Below, in pieces: positions 17,152-26,368 of a DNA stretch of 64,000 nucleotides. The DNA comes from RUG708 sp050946535 (GTDB lineage: Bacteria > Bacillota > Clostridia > Peptostreptococcales > Anaerovoracaceae). Under the pieces are notes generated by a model. That model did no database searches and was not told the origin of the DNA. It saw only the letters and a list, made by a program, of their open reading frames with translations. The stretch spans positions 1-64,000 of the forward strand of contig JBMNUZ010000010.1 of the NCBI GenBank assembly GCA_050946535.1. Direction: 5' to 3'. The position numbers and the translations under genes were made by a program. How positions within the stretch are numbered: the stretch's first letter is position 1; the number at the start of each line of letters is the position of its first letter.

Positions 17152-18324
17152 ATGAGCGAAAAGAGAAATGTCTATCTTGATTATTCGGCAACTACACCGG
17201 TAAAACCGGAAGTAGTGCAGGCCATGATTCCTTACTTTACAGAGAATTTCGGAAATCCTTCGGCCATATATACAGTAGGATCGACGGCAAAGGATGCCAT
17301 CGACGAGGCGAGAGCAAAGATCGCCGCTCTCATCAATGCAGATCCGCGCGAGATAATATTCACTTCGGGCGGTACTGAGTCAGACAACTGGGCGCTGATC
17401 GGAACCGCAAGAAAGCTTAAGAATAAAGGCAAACACATCATTACTACGAAAATAGAGCACCACGCCGTTCTTCATTCATGTGAAGAGCTCGAGAAAGAGG
17501 GATTCGAGGTCACTTACCTCAATGTAGACCACGACGGAATCATCAGCCTCGACGAGCTTAAGGCAGCTATCAGGCCAGACACGATACTCATCAGCGTGAT
17601 GATGGTCAACAACGAGATGGGCGCGATCCAGCCTATCGAAGAAATCGGAAAGATCGCTAAAGAGCATAAGATCGCTTTCCATTCCGATACGGTTCAGGCA
17701 CTCGGAAACGTTCCTATAGACGTAAAGAAACTCGGGGTAGACATGATCTCGATGTCATCTCATAAGATCTACGGTCCTAAGGGAGTCGGAGCCATTTACG
17801 TAAGAAGAGGATTCAATCTTCCTACATATATTTACGGCGGAGCACAGGAAAACAAGAAGCGCGCTGGTACTGAAAACGTTCCTGGCATCGTAGGATTCGG
17901 CAAGGCTGCGGAGCTCGCACGCATCAACTTCGACAAGCATGTGAAGCACGTCAGCGAACTGAGAGACCACTTCGTCAAGAGGGTTCTCGCCGAAATTCCT
18001 CACACTCACTACAACGGCAGCGTCGAACACAGACATCCTGGCAACGCCAACATCACTTTCGAATATGTAGAGGGCGAATCGATTCTGCTCTATCTCGATG
18101 CGGCGGGCATCAGCACTTCATCGGGTTCGGCTTGTTCGTCGAAGTCACTGCAGCCTTCGCACGTACTGACGGCTATGGGCATTCCGGTTGTCTTCATTCA
18201 CGGATCGATCAGATTCACATTCGGCGACCCGACTACGATGGAAGACGTGGACTACACCGTAGATGCTCTTAAACAGATAATCGCAAGGCTCAGAGAGATC
18301 ACTTCGATGAAGGTCGAAGCATAG
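17152..18324 (+). CDS. iscS: Cysteine desulfurase (NifS/IscS type)
   Basis: 390 residues, usual family length. A PLP enzyme that removes sulfur from cysteine to give a persulfide for Fe-S cluster assembly. Visible features are DYSATTPVKPEV at the start, the substrate/PLP segment TSGGTESDNWA, Lys205 (SSHKIYGPKG) that binds PLP, and catalytic Cys328 in SGSACSSKS on the long mobile loop. AAAGGAAC precedes the ATG. The IscU scaffold gene lies 302 bases downstream on the same strand, giving a minimal iscS-iscU pair without iscR or hscAB. Confidence 0.95.
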   Translation: MSEKRNVYLDYSATTPVKPEVVQAMIPYFTENFGNPSAIYTVGSTAKDAIDEARAKIAALINADPREIIFTSGGTESDNWALIGTARKLKNKGKHIITTKIEHHAVLHSCEELEKEGFEVTYLNVDHDGIISLDELKAAIRPDTILISVMMVNNEMGAIQPIEEIGKIAKEHKIAFHSDTVQALGNVPIDVKKLGVDMISMSSHKIYGPKGVGAIYVRRGFNLPTYIYGGAQENKKRAGTENVPGIVGFGKAAELARINFDKHVKHVSELRDHFVKRVLAEIPHTHYNGSVEHRHPGNANITFEYVEGESILLYLDAAGISTSSGSACSSKSLQPSHVLTAMGIPVVFIHGSIRFTFGDPTTMEDVDYTVDALKQIIARLREITSMKVEA

Positions 18325-18325
18325 A

Positions 18326-18495
18326 AAGATAAGGGCCGGAGCCAGGAAAGAAGAAGCCCGAGGGCTTGGCAGACGAAGCCCGGGGTTCAATCGAGGCCTG
18401 GAAAGACGAAGGCCGAGGGCTGGAAGAAGATCAAGCTCCAATCGGAGCTCGATAAGACGAAGGCCAAGGTAAAATCGAGGCCCGGGAAGAGCATT
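18326..18495. repeat. Purine-rich degenerate repeats between iscS and iscU
   Basis: Immediately after the iscS stop, variants of GAAGGCCGAGGGCTGGAAGA and GAGGCCTGGAAAGAC recur about eight times with spacing 18-25 bases. Several copies form small hairpins such as AGCCCGAGGGCT and AGCTCCAATCGGAGCT. No gene with a ribosome site is present in the 302-base gap; the last ~130 bases carry the iscU ribosome site AAAGGCAGG. Confidence 0.7.
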
Positions 18496-18626
18496 TTTTC
18501 AGAAAATAATGCGGTGAGGATGGTTTTTACGGTTGAAAGCCGCCGAACCGGTCAATATAAATTACGAAGGAAAAAAATATCATAAGCTGCAGCGCAGCGA
18601 TAAGATACGAAAGGCAGGTAACTGTT

Positions 18627-19085
18627 ATGGGAATGTACAATGACAAGGTAGTAGAACACTTCATGCACCCGCATAATGTCGGTGAAATAGAGGACGCATC
18701 GGGTGTAGGCGTATACGGAAGCCCTGTATGCGGAGATATGATGCAGATGTCGATAAAGGTAAACGACGAAGGCGTCATTACAGATGCGAAGTTCAAGACT
18801 TACGGCTGCGGATCAGCCATCGCGTCATCGAGCGTTGCGACAGACATGATCATCGGAAAGACTTGCGAAGAGGCTCTGAAGATCACTAACGACGATGTAA
18901 TCAAAGAGCTCGGCGGTCTTCCTTCGATAAAGATTCACTGTTCGATTCTTTCGGAGCAGTCGATCAAGGCCGCAATCTACGATTACGCTCAGAAGAATGG
19001 TCTCGAGTTCGAAGGACTCAAGGGATTCGATCCTAACGCAGACGAGGATGAAGCCGAGTCGTGCGAAGTTCCTCCGGAAGCATAA
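18627..19085 (+). CDS. iscU: Fe-S cluster assembly scaffold IscU/NifU-like
   Basis: 152 residues. Scaffold on which [2Fe-2S]/[4Fe-4S] clusters are built using sulfur from the adjacent desulfurase. The three ligand cysteines Cys35 (SPVCGDMM), Cys61 (YGCGSAIASSS) and Cys105 (IHCSIL) and Asp37 are present. The short form without the NifU C-terminal domain, with an acidic tail (DEDEAESCEVPPEA) and HFMHPHN near the N-terminus, matches the group found beside NifS in clostridia. A terminator follows at 19153. Confidence 0.95.
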   Translation: MGMYNDKVVEHFMHPHNVGEIEDASGVGVYGSPVCGDMMQMSIKVNDEGVITDAKFKTYGCGSAIASSSVATDMIIGKTCEEALKITNDDVIKELGGLPSIKIHCSILSEQSIKAAIYDYAQKNGLEFEGLKGFDPNADEDEAESCEVPPEA

Positions 19086-19152
19086 TGACATGATGAAGGA
19101 ACAAAATATCTGCAGACACATGACATTTGATATATAATAAACTACAGCGAAA

Positions 19153-19180
19153 AGGCTGCCCTCTTCGGGCAACCTTTTTT
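19153..19180 (+). terminator. Terminator after iscU
   Basis: AGGCTGCCC pairs with GGGCAACCT (one C-A mismatch) around TCTTC, followed by TTTTTT. Confidence 0.75.
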
Positions 19181-19227
19181 GTAGATTTTTGAAGAGATAT
19201 GATTGAGAGCGGGACCGGAGGACACAG

Positions 19228-22059
19228 ATGAATGGCAAACCAACGCCGATGATGCAGCATTATTTAAACACAAAGGAAAAATACAAGGACTGTATACTTT
19301 TCTACAGGCTCGGCGATTTTTACGAGATGTTCTTCGACGATGCGGTCACCGTTTCGAGAGAGCTGCAGCTGACGCTCACCGGAAAGTCATGCGGCCTCGA
19401 CGAGCGCGCCCCGATGTGCGGAGTGCCTCATCACGCTGCCGACTTCTATATAAAGCGCCTGATCGAGAAGGGATATAAGGTGGCTGTGTGCGAGCAGCTC
19501 GAGGATCCCGCACTCGCGAAAGGCATCGTCAAGCGCGATGTCGTGAGGATAGTCACGCCCGGAACTCTGCTCGACAGCAGCATGCTCGCCTCCGGATCCA
19601 ACAATTATCTTGCTTCCGTATTCGACGACGGAAAAGAGACCGGCCTGGCATACTGCGATATTTCCACCGGCGAACTCATCATTACCAATTTTTCAGGAGA
19701 AAGACGCATGAGCGATCTGCTTGACGAGATCGTCAGGCTTAACGTTAAGGAGGCCGTAATCTGCGATTCGGAACAGGCCGAAGATCTTAAGGCAGAGATC
19801 AGCGATCTCACGGACGCTTACGTGACAATACTGCCTTCGGGATATTATTCTGCTGATTCGGCTGAGCGCACGATCTGCAGCCACTTTAAAGTGATGACCA
19901 CGCAGGGGCTCGGCATCGAGAGCGGAAGCGCAGAACTCAGGGCGCTCGGAGCGCTCTTTTCATACCTGCTCGAAACACAGAAGGGAAGCATCAGCCAGCT
20001 GACGAGGGTTCAGAGAGAAGAGCGCGGAGGAAAATGCGTGCTCGACAGGACCGCTGTCCGCAATCTCGAACTCGTTGAGACGATCTACGACAAAAAGACC
20101 GAGGGTTCGCTGATATGGGTGCTCGACGGCACGAACACGGCTATGGGTTCGAGGCTGCTTAAAAAGTGGATGAGAGAGCCTCTGACCGATACAAATGAGA
20201 TAAACAGAAGACTCGATGCGGTGGAAGTCCTGGCTGAAGACGTCCTGCTCAGAAACGATCTGAGCGAAGAATTCAAGGGCGTCTATGACCTGGAAAGGCT
20301 GGGAAGCCGTATCGCGCAGGGCGGTGTAAACGCCAGAGACATGAACGCTATAATGAACTCGGCAGCCCTGCTGCCAGATATCAAGGCGAACCTGACCGGA
20401 ACTTCGAGCGAACTGCTCGACGAGCTGGAAGAAAACATCGACACGCTCGATGATATGAGAAAAGAGATAGCCGACGCCATCGTCGACGAACCTCCCGTTC
20501 AGCTCAGAGAGGGCGGGCTGATAAAAGACGGATATTCGGAGGATCTGGACAAGCTGAAAGCCAATTCGGCCGAGAGCCTGGAGTGGATCAAGGGCCTGGA
20601 ATCTAGAGAGCGCGAGAGAACAGGCATAAAAAAGCTGAAGCTGGGATACAACAAGGTCTTCGGATATTATCTGGACGTTCCCAAATCGTCTGTCGACAAG
20701 GTTCCTGACGATTACATAAGAAAACAGACACTCGTCAATTCCGAACGGTACGTCACCGAGGAACTCAAGCACATGGAATCGATCGTGCTGAACGCCGAAT
20801 CAAGCATCAACAAGCTCGAGTACGAGATATTCGCTGAGCTTCGCGAAAAGCTCCGCGTCTACGTGCCTGCTGTTCAAAAGACGGCTGCGGCCGTGGCGGA
20901 GGCTGACGTGCTTGTAAGTTTCGCAGAAAAGGCAGACGAAAACAACTACGTGCGTCCGCTGGTCGACAATGGCGATATAATTGATATTAAAGGCGGGAGA
21001 CATCCCGTAATAGAACAGAATTCGAACGACGCTCCGTTCGTTTCAAACGACGTGTATCTCGACAGAAGCGGGAGCAGCATGCTGCTCATCACAGGGCCGA
21101 ATATGTCCGGCAAATCGACTTATATGAGGCAGACCGCGCTCATCGTGCTGATGGCGCAGATGGGATGCTTCGTTCCGGCGGACAGCGCCCGCATCGGAGT
21201 CGTGGACAGGATATTCACGAGAATAGGTGCGTCCGACAATCTTGCAAAAGGGCAGAGCACGTTCTACGTCGAGATGAGCGAGCTTGCGTACATACTGAAC
21301 ACCGCTACTCCGAAGAGCCTGATCATTTTAGACGAGATCGGGAGAGGAACGAGCACGTACGACGGACTCTCGATCGCGTGGGCGGCAGCAGATTATCTGT
21401 GTTCGGAGAACAGGCAGATAAGGACGATGTTCGCGACTCATTACCACGAGCTGACCGAGCTCGAGGGGCGTCTGCCGGGTCTGGTGAATCTGAACGTCGC
21501 GGTGAGCGAAGAAGGCGGAAGAGGCGGCGACGTCGTCTTCCTGCACAAGATCGAAAAAGGCGGCGCGAGCAGGAGCTACGGGATTCACGTGGCGAAAATC
21601 GCCGGAGTTCCGCCCGCTGTTCTGCACGATGCTTCGGAGAAGCTGAAGTTGCTCGAAAGCGCTTCGGAAGCCAGAAACGACAGGATGCACCTCGGTGAGG
21701 AGGCATCGGACAAACCTGAAAGCGGCGCCGGTCAGGATGGGGAATTATTTAATGAAGGCGGAGCCGTCAAAGATTCCGGAAGCGGCGCGGATCAGGCCGG
21801 AGATCCAGCCATCGGAAGCGGCGCGGTTCAGGCCGGAGATTCCGGCGCTGGAGAACCGGGGGCTCAATCAGCCCGTGAAAACGCGTCGAAGGAAGAAAAG
21901 ACAGCGGAACAGATGACGATGTTCGATTACACCGGCTTGCGTGACGACAGGACCAGACCGCTGATAGAGATGATAAAGCAGATAGATCTGATGAATATAA
22001 CTCCTGCCGGAGCTATCGCTGCTATCGAAGAAATGAAAAAAACTGTCGATAATCTTTAA
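19228..22059 (+). CDS. mutS: DNA mismatch repair ATPase MutS
   Basis: 943 residues, about 70 more than a typical MutS. It recognises mismatches and small loops and recruits MutL. The N-terminal mismatch motif is FYRLGDFYEMFFDDA near 30-45; the P-loop GPNMSGKST is at 623-631; LDEIGRGTSTYDG and the ATHYHEL switch follow. The extra length is a Gly/Ala/Asp linker at about 827-890 with repeats around GSGADQAGD and GSGAVQAGD, before the C-terminal clamp-binding-like segment EQMTMFDY. GGAGG precedes the ATG. It starts the mutS-mutL-miaA cluster. Confidence 0.96.
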   Translation: MNGKPTPMMQHYLNTKEKYKDCILFYRLGDFYEMFFDDAVTVSRELQLTLTGKSCGLDERAPMCGVPHHAADFYIKRLIEKGYKVAVCEQLEDPALAKGIVKRDVVRIVTPGTLLDSSMLASGSNNYLASVFDDGKETGLAYCDISTGELIITNFSGERRMSDLLDEIVRLNVKEAVICDSEQAEDLKAEISDLTDAYVTILPSGYYSADSAERTICSHFKVMTTQGLGIESGSAELRALGALFSYLLETQKGSISQLTRVQREERGGKCVLDRTAVRNLELVETIYDKKTEGSLIWVLDGTNTAMGSRLLKKWMREPLTDTNEINRRLDAVEVLAEDVLLRNDLSEEFKGVYDLERLGSRIAQGGVNARDMNAIMNSAALLPDIKANLTGTSSELLDELEENIDTLDDMRKEIADAIVDEPPVQLREGGLIKDGYSEDLDKLKANSAESLEWIKGLESRERERTGIKKLKLGYNKVFGYYLDVPKSSVDKVPDDYIRKQTLVNSERYVTEELKHMESIVLNAESSINKLEYEIFAELREKLRVYVPAVQKTAAAVAEADVLVSFAEKADENNYVRPLVDNGDIIDIKGGRHPVIEQNSNDAPFVSNDVYLDRSGSSMLLITGPNMSGKSTYMRQTALIVLMAQMGCFVPADSARIGVVDRIFTRIGASDNLAKGQSTFYVEMSELAYILNTATPKSLIILDEIGRGTSTYDGLSIAWAAADYLCSENRQIRTMFATHYHELTELEGRLPGLVNLNVAVSEEGGRGGDVVFLHKIEKGGASRSYGIHVAKIAGVPPAVLHDASEKLKLLESASEARNDRMHLGEEASDKPESGAGQDGELFNEGGAVKDSGSGADQAGDPAIGSGAVQAGDSGAGEPGAQSARENASKEEKTAEQMTMFDYTGLRDDRTRPLIEMIKQIDLMNITPAGAIAAIEEMKKTVDNL

Positions 22060-22073
22060 CCTGGGAGAATAAA

Positions 22074-24170
22074 ATGGCGGATGACACAAGGCATATCAAA
22101 GAGCTGACGAAACAGACGGCCGACAGGATTGCTGCCGGTGAGGTAGTCGAGAGGCCTGTCTCGATCGTAAAGGAGCTCGTCGAAAATTCAATAGATGCCG
22201 GTTCGACCTCCATTGTCGTGGAGATAAAGGACGGCGGAAAGTCGTATATAAGAGTTACCGACAACGGCTGCGGCATCAGGGCGGATGAAACGGAACTCGC
22301 GTTCAAGCGCCACGCCACGAGCAAGATATCGGAGGTTTCGGATCTCGATTCCATATCGACTCTCGGTTTCAGAGGAGAAGCTCTCGCGAGCATAGCTGCG
22401 GTTTCGCGGACGGAGCTCACGACAAAGACCGCGGATGAAAGGGCAGGCAGTTATCTGATGATGGAGGGCGGAAATGTCTCCGAAAAATCAGAACGCGGCT
22501 GCCCCGAGGGAACGACCGTGATAGTCCGCGATCTTTTTTACAATACGCCGGCGCGCCGCAAGTTCCTCAAGGGCGCTAACGCAGAGAGCGCGCTCGTCAC
22601 CGATTTCGTTTCGAAGACGGCCCTCTCGCACCCTGACATCAGAGTCCGCATGATAAACAACGGAAGCACGCTTTTCTCGACTCCGGGGCGCGGAGGAATA
22701 TTTACTGCCATTGCTACCGTCTACGACCGTCATCTGGCCGGCAATCTCATAGAGGGCCACGCCGATTCCGGCAGCGGCCTATCGCTCGACAGCTACCTGT
22801 CTTCTCCGGACAACACGCGCAAAAACAGGCGCGGCCAGATTTTCTTCGTGAACGGACGCTGGATAAAGAGCAGACTGCTCGAAGAATGCGTGAGTGAAGC
22901 ATATAAGGAACGTATGTTTGAAGGACGCTATCCGGTAGCATTTTTGTTCCTGAACGTCGATCCGGCTTTCGTCGATGTGAACATTCATCCGAATAAGATG
23001 GAAGTGCGCTTCGACGATGACAGGGTAGTACGCGAATTCGTGACGGAAGCTCTCAGGGAATCGCTGCGCACGCGCGGAGCCATTCCTGAGGTCAAGTCTG
23101 AATACTTGAAAAAGGGCGCGGAATCAGTGAATAAACGCGCCGGCACGAAGACGGACGAAGAAAAAAGCGGTGAAAAAGACAGCGGTTCTTCTGTGGCCGG
23201 CAGGATAAACAAGGCTGCTGAGCAGATCGACATCAGGAAGATGCTGAAAGCGAAACGCGCCGAGGAGGACAAGTTCCACTATTCATCCGGAAAACACAGT
23301 GGAGGTGCAGGAGGTTCGCACGGGAACGCCGGAAGTTTCTACGGAAATGCAGGTGGATCCGGCGAAGGTGCCTCGGATAACTCTGAAGCAGCTGCTGGCA
23401 GCAAAACGCCGGCAGGACGCGGAACCAATGGAACCAGTTTCGGAAACGGAAACGCAGACAGAGCAGATGCCGGTACTTCTGTATCTGCAGAAGAACAGAG
23501 GTCAGGCATCGGTTCAGTGAAATACGACACAGAAAAAGATGGCTTCGATTTCTTCGCTTTCGACAGAGAAGAGAGAACGGCTGCACCCTTTGATATTTCA
23601 TCGATCGAGCCAGCTGGCGTCGTCTTCGACGAGTACATACTGGGCAGCGATGCCGACACATTCTATATCATCGATCAGCACGCGGCTCACGAGAGAATAT
23701 TCTACGAGAAGTTGACTGATATATATTATCGTCAACAAAAGACAAGCCAGATCATCGCTATCCCTATAACCGTCGAAGCTACGTTTTCTTCATCCGGTAT
23801 CGAGGACGAGTGGCTCGATCTCCTCAGAAAGACTGGTTTTGCAATAGAAGAATTCGGACCGAAGACATATATTTGCAGAGAGATTCCTTCGTATATGACG
23901 CTCGAAGAAGCTCAGTCGTTCCTGCAGGATTTCACGGATGAAACAGAAAAATCGGGTTCTGCCATGACGCCTGTGAAGAGAAAGAAGATCGTCACCAGAG
24001 CGTGCAAATCGGCCGTTAAAGCGCACGACCACCTGACCGAAGAAGAGGTAGCCGGACTGCTGAAGGAACTTTCGAAGTGCAGGAATCCGTTTTCCTGCCC
24101 TCACGGCAGGCCGACCGTCATAAGGATGTCTCACGACGAGATCGACAGGATGTTCAAGAGGCGCGGCTGA
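22074..24170 (+). CDS. mutL: DNA mismatch repair protein MutL (endonuclease type)
   Basis: 698 residues. N-terminal GHKL ATPase with AGEVVERPVSIVKELVENS and GFRGEALAS (from residue 98), then a Gly/Asn/Ser-rich linker (about 350-490), then the dimerisation/endonuclease domain. The nicking motif DQHAAHERIFYE starts at residue 534 and CPHGRP lies near the end, so this is the endonuclease-active MutL used by organisms without MutH. It begins 14 bases after mutS. The linker is unusually rich in repeated GNAG-type words. Confidence 0.96.
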   Translation: MADDTRHIKELTKQTADRIAAGEVVERPVSIVKELVENSIDAGSTSIVVEIKDGGKSYIRVTDNGCGIRADETELAFKRHATSKISEVSDLDSISTLGFRGEALASIAAVSRTELTTKTADERAGSYLMMEGGNVSEKSERGCPEGTTVIVRDLFYNTPARRKFLKGANAESALVTDFVSKTALSHPDIRVRMINNGSTLFSTPGRGGIFTAIATVYDRHLAGNLIEGHADSGSGLSLDSYLSSPDNTRKNRRGQIFFVNGRWIKSRLLEECVSEAYKERMFEGRYPVAFLFLNVDPAFVDVNIHPNKMEVRFDDDRVVREFVTEALRESLRTRGAIPEVKSEYLKKGAESVNKRAGTKTDEEKSGEKDSGSSVAGRINKAAEQIDIRKMLKAKRAEEDKFHYSSGKHSGGAGGSHGNAGSFYGNAGGSGEGASDNSEAAAGSKTPAGRGTNGTSFGNGNADRADAGTSVSAEEQRSGIGSVKYDTEKDGFDFFAFDREERTAAPFDISSIEPAGVVFDEYILGSDADTFYIIDQHAAHERIFYEKLTDIYYRQQKTSQIIAIPITVEATFSSSGIEDEWLDLLRKTGFAIEEFGPKTYICREIPSYMTLEEAQSFLQDFTDETEKSGSAMTPVKRKKIVTRACKSAVKAHDHLTEEEVAGLLKELSKCRNPFSCPHGRPTVIRMSHDEIDRMFKRRG

Positions 24171-24172
24171 TC

Positions 24173-25102
24173 ATGGACAAGATAAAGATAATCGTGCTCG
24201 CCGGTCCGACCGCATCGGGAAAGACGGAATGCGCCGTCAGGCTCGCCGGAAATATCGGCGGAGAAATAATATCGGCCGATTCCATGCAGCTGTATAAATA
24301 CATGGACATCGGCAGCGCAAAGCCGACGGCCGAAGAACGCGCCGCAGCGGTGCACCACCTGATAGACGAGATCGATCCGGCGCAGGATTTTTCTGTCGCC
24401 ATGTACAGGGAGCTCGCCGGCAGGTATATACACCAGGTGCACGATGCCGGCAAAATTCCCATAATCGAAGGCGGTACAGGACTGTACGTTCATTCGATCG
24501 TGAACAACATGGATTTTTCAGAAACTCCGGGCGATCCCGAGCTGAGAGAACGACTGCGCGCTCTGGCTGAGGAACACGGCGGCGAGTACCTTCACGCGGA
24601 GCTGGAGAAAATTGATCCCGATGCCGCGGCGAGAATCCATCCTCACAACATCAAGAAGATGATCAGGGCCATAGAAGCTGCGAAAGCCGGCAAACCAATT
24701 CCTTCATTCGAAAAATCGGAATCGGAACCGGGCGAATTCGAATGCCTCATGTTCGGAATCACGCGCGGCCGCCAGGTTCTCTACGACAGGATAAACAGGC
24801 GCGTGGACATCATGATGCAGGAAGGCCTCGTCGATGAAGTGAAAAGCATACTTGACCGCGGGATAGATCCTGACAGCATCGCGATGAAGGGTATAGGATA
24901 TAAAGAGATCATAGGTTATCTCGAAGGGAATTACGGACTGGACGAGGCGGCCGAGCTTGTAAAGAGAAACACGCGCCGCTACGCCAAGCGCCAGCTGACC
25001 TGGTTCAGAAGATACAAGGACATGATCTGGTACGACGTAACCGACGGCACGGACGAGGCGGTTGAGGACATGTCAGCGAAAGCGGCCGAGTTTGCAGGCT
25101 GA
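24173..25102 (+). CDS. miaA: tRNA dimethylallyltransferase
   Basis: 309 residues from the ATG at 24173, two bases after mutL stops; an upstream in-frame start inside mutL would add a non-homologous tail. It transfers the dimethylallyl group to A37 of tRNAs reading UNN codons. The P-loop GPTASGKTE (11-19), DSMQLYKYMDIGSAKP, and GGTGLYVHSIV are characteristic, and the C-terminal GYKEIIGYLEG...KRNTRRYAKRQLTWFRR is complete. The mutSL-miaA order is common in clostridia. Confidence 0.96.
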   Translation: MDKIKIIVLAGPTASGKTECAVRLAGNIGGEIISADSMQLYKYMDIGSAKPTAEERAAAVHHLIDEIDPAQDFSVAMYRELAGRYIHQVHDAGKIPIIEGGTGLYVHSIVNNMDFSETPGDPELRERLRALAEEHGGEYLHAELEKIDPDAAARIHPHNIKKMIRAIEAAKAGKPIPSFEKSESEPGEFECLMFGITRGRQVLYDRINRRVDIMMQEGLVDEVKSILDRGIDPDSIAMKGIGYKEIIGYLEGNYGLDEAAELVKRNTRRYAKRQLTWFRRYKDMIWYDVTDGTDEAVEDMSAKAAEFAG

Positions 25103-25110
25103 TTTCAAGC

Positions 25111-25147
25111 GAAGGGATTTCCAGAGAAGGGATTTCCAGAGAAGGGG
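25111..25147 (+). repeat. 15-bp tandem repeat carrying ribosome-site-like GAAGGG, before recombinase gene
   Basis: GAAGGGATTTCCAGA is repeated exactly twice and a third copy starts as GAAGGGG. Each copy brings a Shine-Dalgarno-like GAAGGG. The third abuts the ATG at 25148 with no spacing, but is nine bases before an in-frame TTG at 25157, which may be the true start of the recombinase. Confidence 0.75.
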
Positions 25148-26317
25148 ATGAAACAATTGGCAGAAGAAAAAAAGCCCGGCAAAAAAACCGAGATACATAT
25201 AAACAACAGGACCGGAAAACCCGACAATGTAGTGAAGAAGGAATATCTTGTAAACAGAGACTGCGAGGAGATCGAAAAGGAACTCCCGCGCTTCATGAGA
25301 GGTGTTTTTTCGTATTTCAAGTCGTCGCTTCTGCCGATGTCGAGGAGGGAATATCTCAGAGACATACGCTTTTTCATGAATTACCTAGTCGAACACACGA
25401 ATCTCACGAAAGCAGACAAGGCCTCGGACATCACGGAGGATGAAATCAGAGACATTACGGGAAGGGACGTCAACGAATTTCTCGATTACTGCAGGAATTA
25501 CGGCGTGGAGAGAAACGGCGTGATTCAGGTGTATTCGGACAGCAACAAGACGCTTGCCCGCAAAAAATCGGCTCTCTCTGTGATGTTCAGGAACCTCTAC
25601 CGCGAAGGCATAATGAAAGAGGACATAACGGGCATGTTCAACCCGATCAAGGTTCAGAAGGCGTCTGAGCACGAAATAAAGGCACTTCAGGACAACGAAG
25701 TAATGGTGATGCTCGACGCCGTGACTACGGGCGAGCATCTGACTCCGAAGGAGCACCAGTACTGGGAGAAGACTAAGAAACGGGACAAAGCGATACTCGT
25801 GCTTTTCCTGACGTACGGACTCAGACTGTCAGAGCTCGAGCAGCTCAACCTCTCTTCGTTCAACTTCGAGAGAGGAGAGTTCAAGATCTACAGAAAGCGC
25901 AACAAGGAGTCGCTCATGCCGCTCAACAATAAGACCGTGCTGAAGGCGCTCCACGAATATATAGACGAAGAGAGACCGTCCGATGAAAAGATAAAACCGG
26001 GCAGCGAGGACGCGCTGTTCATCTCGCTTCAGGGAAACCGCATGACGCAGCGGCAGATCAGATCGATGGTCAAAAAATACACGTCGATAGGAATGAAGAC
26101 ATCGAGGAAGAACGGGTACAGCCCTCATAAGCTGCGCGCCACGGCCGCCACGTCACTCATCGGGCGCGGAAATTCGATCTATGACGTGCAGGCTCTGCTT
26201 GACCACGAAAACGTTTCGACGACGCAGCTCTACGCCAAGCACAAACTAAATACGAAGCGCGATCTTATAAAGAATTTCGAATGGGACGATGAATTTGACA
26301 ATCCGCCGAAGAAATAG
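25148..26317 (+). CDS. Tyrosine recombinase / integrase-family protein
   Basis: 389 residues (386 if translation starts at the TTG at 25157). A SAM-like core-binding domain lies at about 55-165. The catalytic domain has Arg226 (YGLRLSELEQL), His327-x2-Arg330 (SPHKLRATAATSL), His353 (LLDHENVSTTQLYA) and the nucleophile Tyr362, so it looks active. About 50 extra N-terminal residues rich in Lys precede the usual domain. It sits between miaA and a PLP-enzyme gene, with no attachment sites, phage genes or excisionase around it, so it is more like a resident XerC/D-type or regulatory recombinase than a mobile element. Substrate sites unknown. Confidence 0.88.
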   Translation: MKQLAEEKKPGKKTEIHINNRTGKPDNVVKKEYLVNRDCEEIEKELPRFMRGVFSYFKSSLLPMSRREYLRDIRFFMNYLVEHTNLTKADKASDITEDEIRDITGRDVNEFLDYCRNYGVERNGVIQVYSDSNKTLARKKSALSVMFRNLYREGIMKEDITGMFNPIKVQKASEHEIKALQDNEVMVMLDAVTTGEHLTPKEHQYWEKTKKRDKAILVLFLTYGLRLSELEQLNLSSFNFERGEFKIYRKRNKESLMPLNNKTVLKALHEYIDEERPSDEKIKPGSEDALFISLQGNRMTQRQIRSMVKKYTSIGMKTSRKNGYSPHKLRATAATSLIGRGNSIYDVQALLDHENVSTTQLYAKHKLNTKRDLIKNFEWDDEFDNPPKK

Positions 26318-26368
26318 CACTATATAGGACGGACAAAAAATTCATGGAAACATGCGAAAGGAAAGATA

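Noticed and set aside
25148..26317. Integrated prophage or genomic island
   Set aside because: Only the recombinase is present; neighbours are housekeeping genes with no att-like repeats or phage functions.
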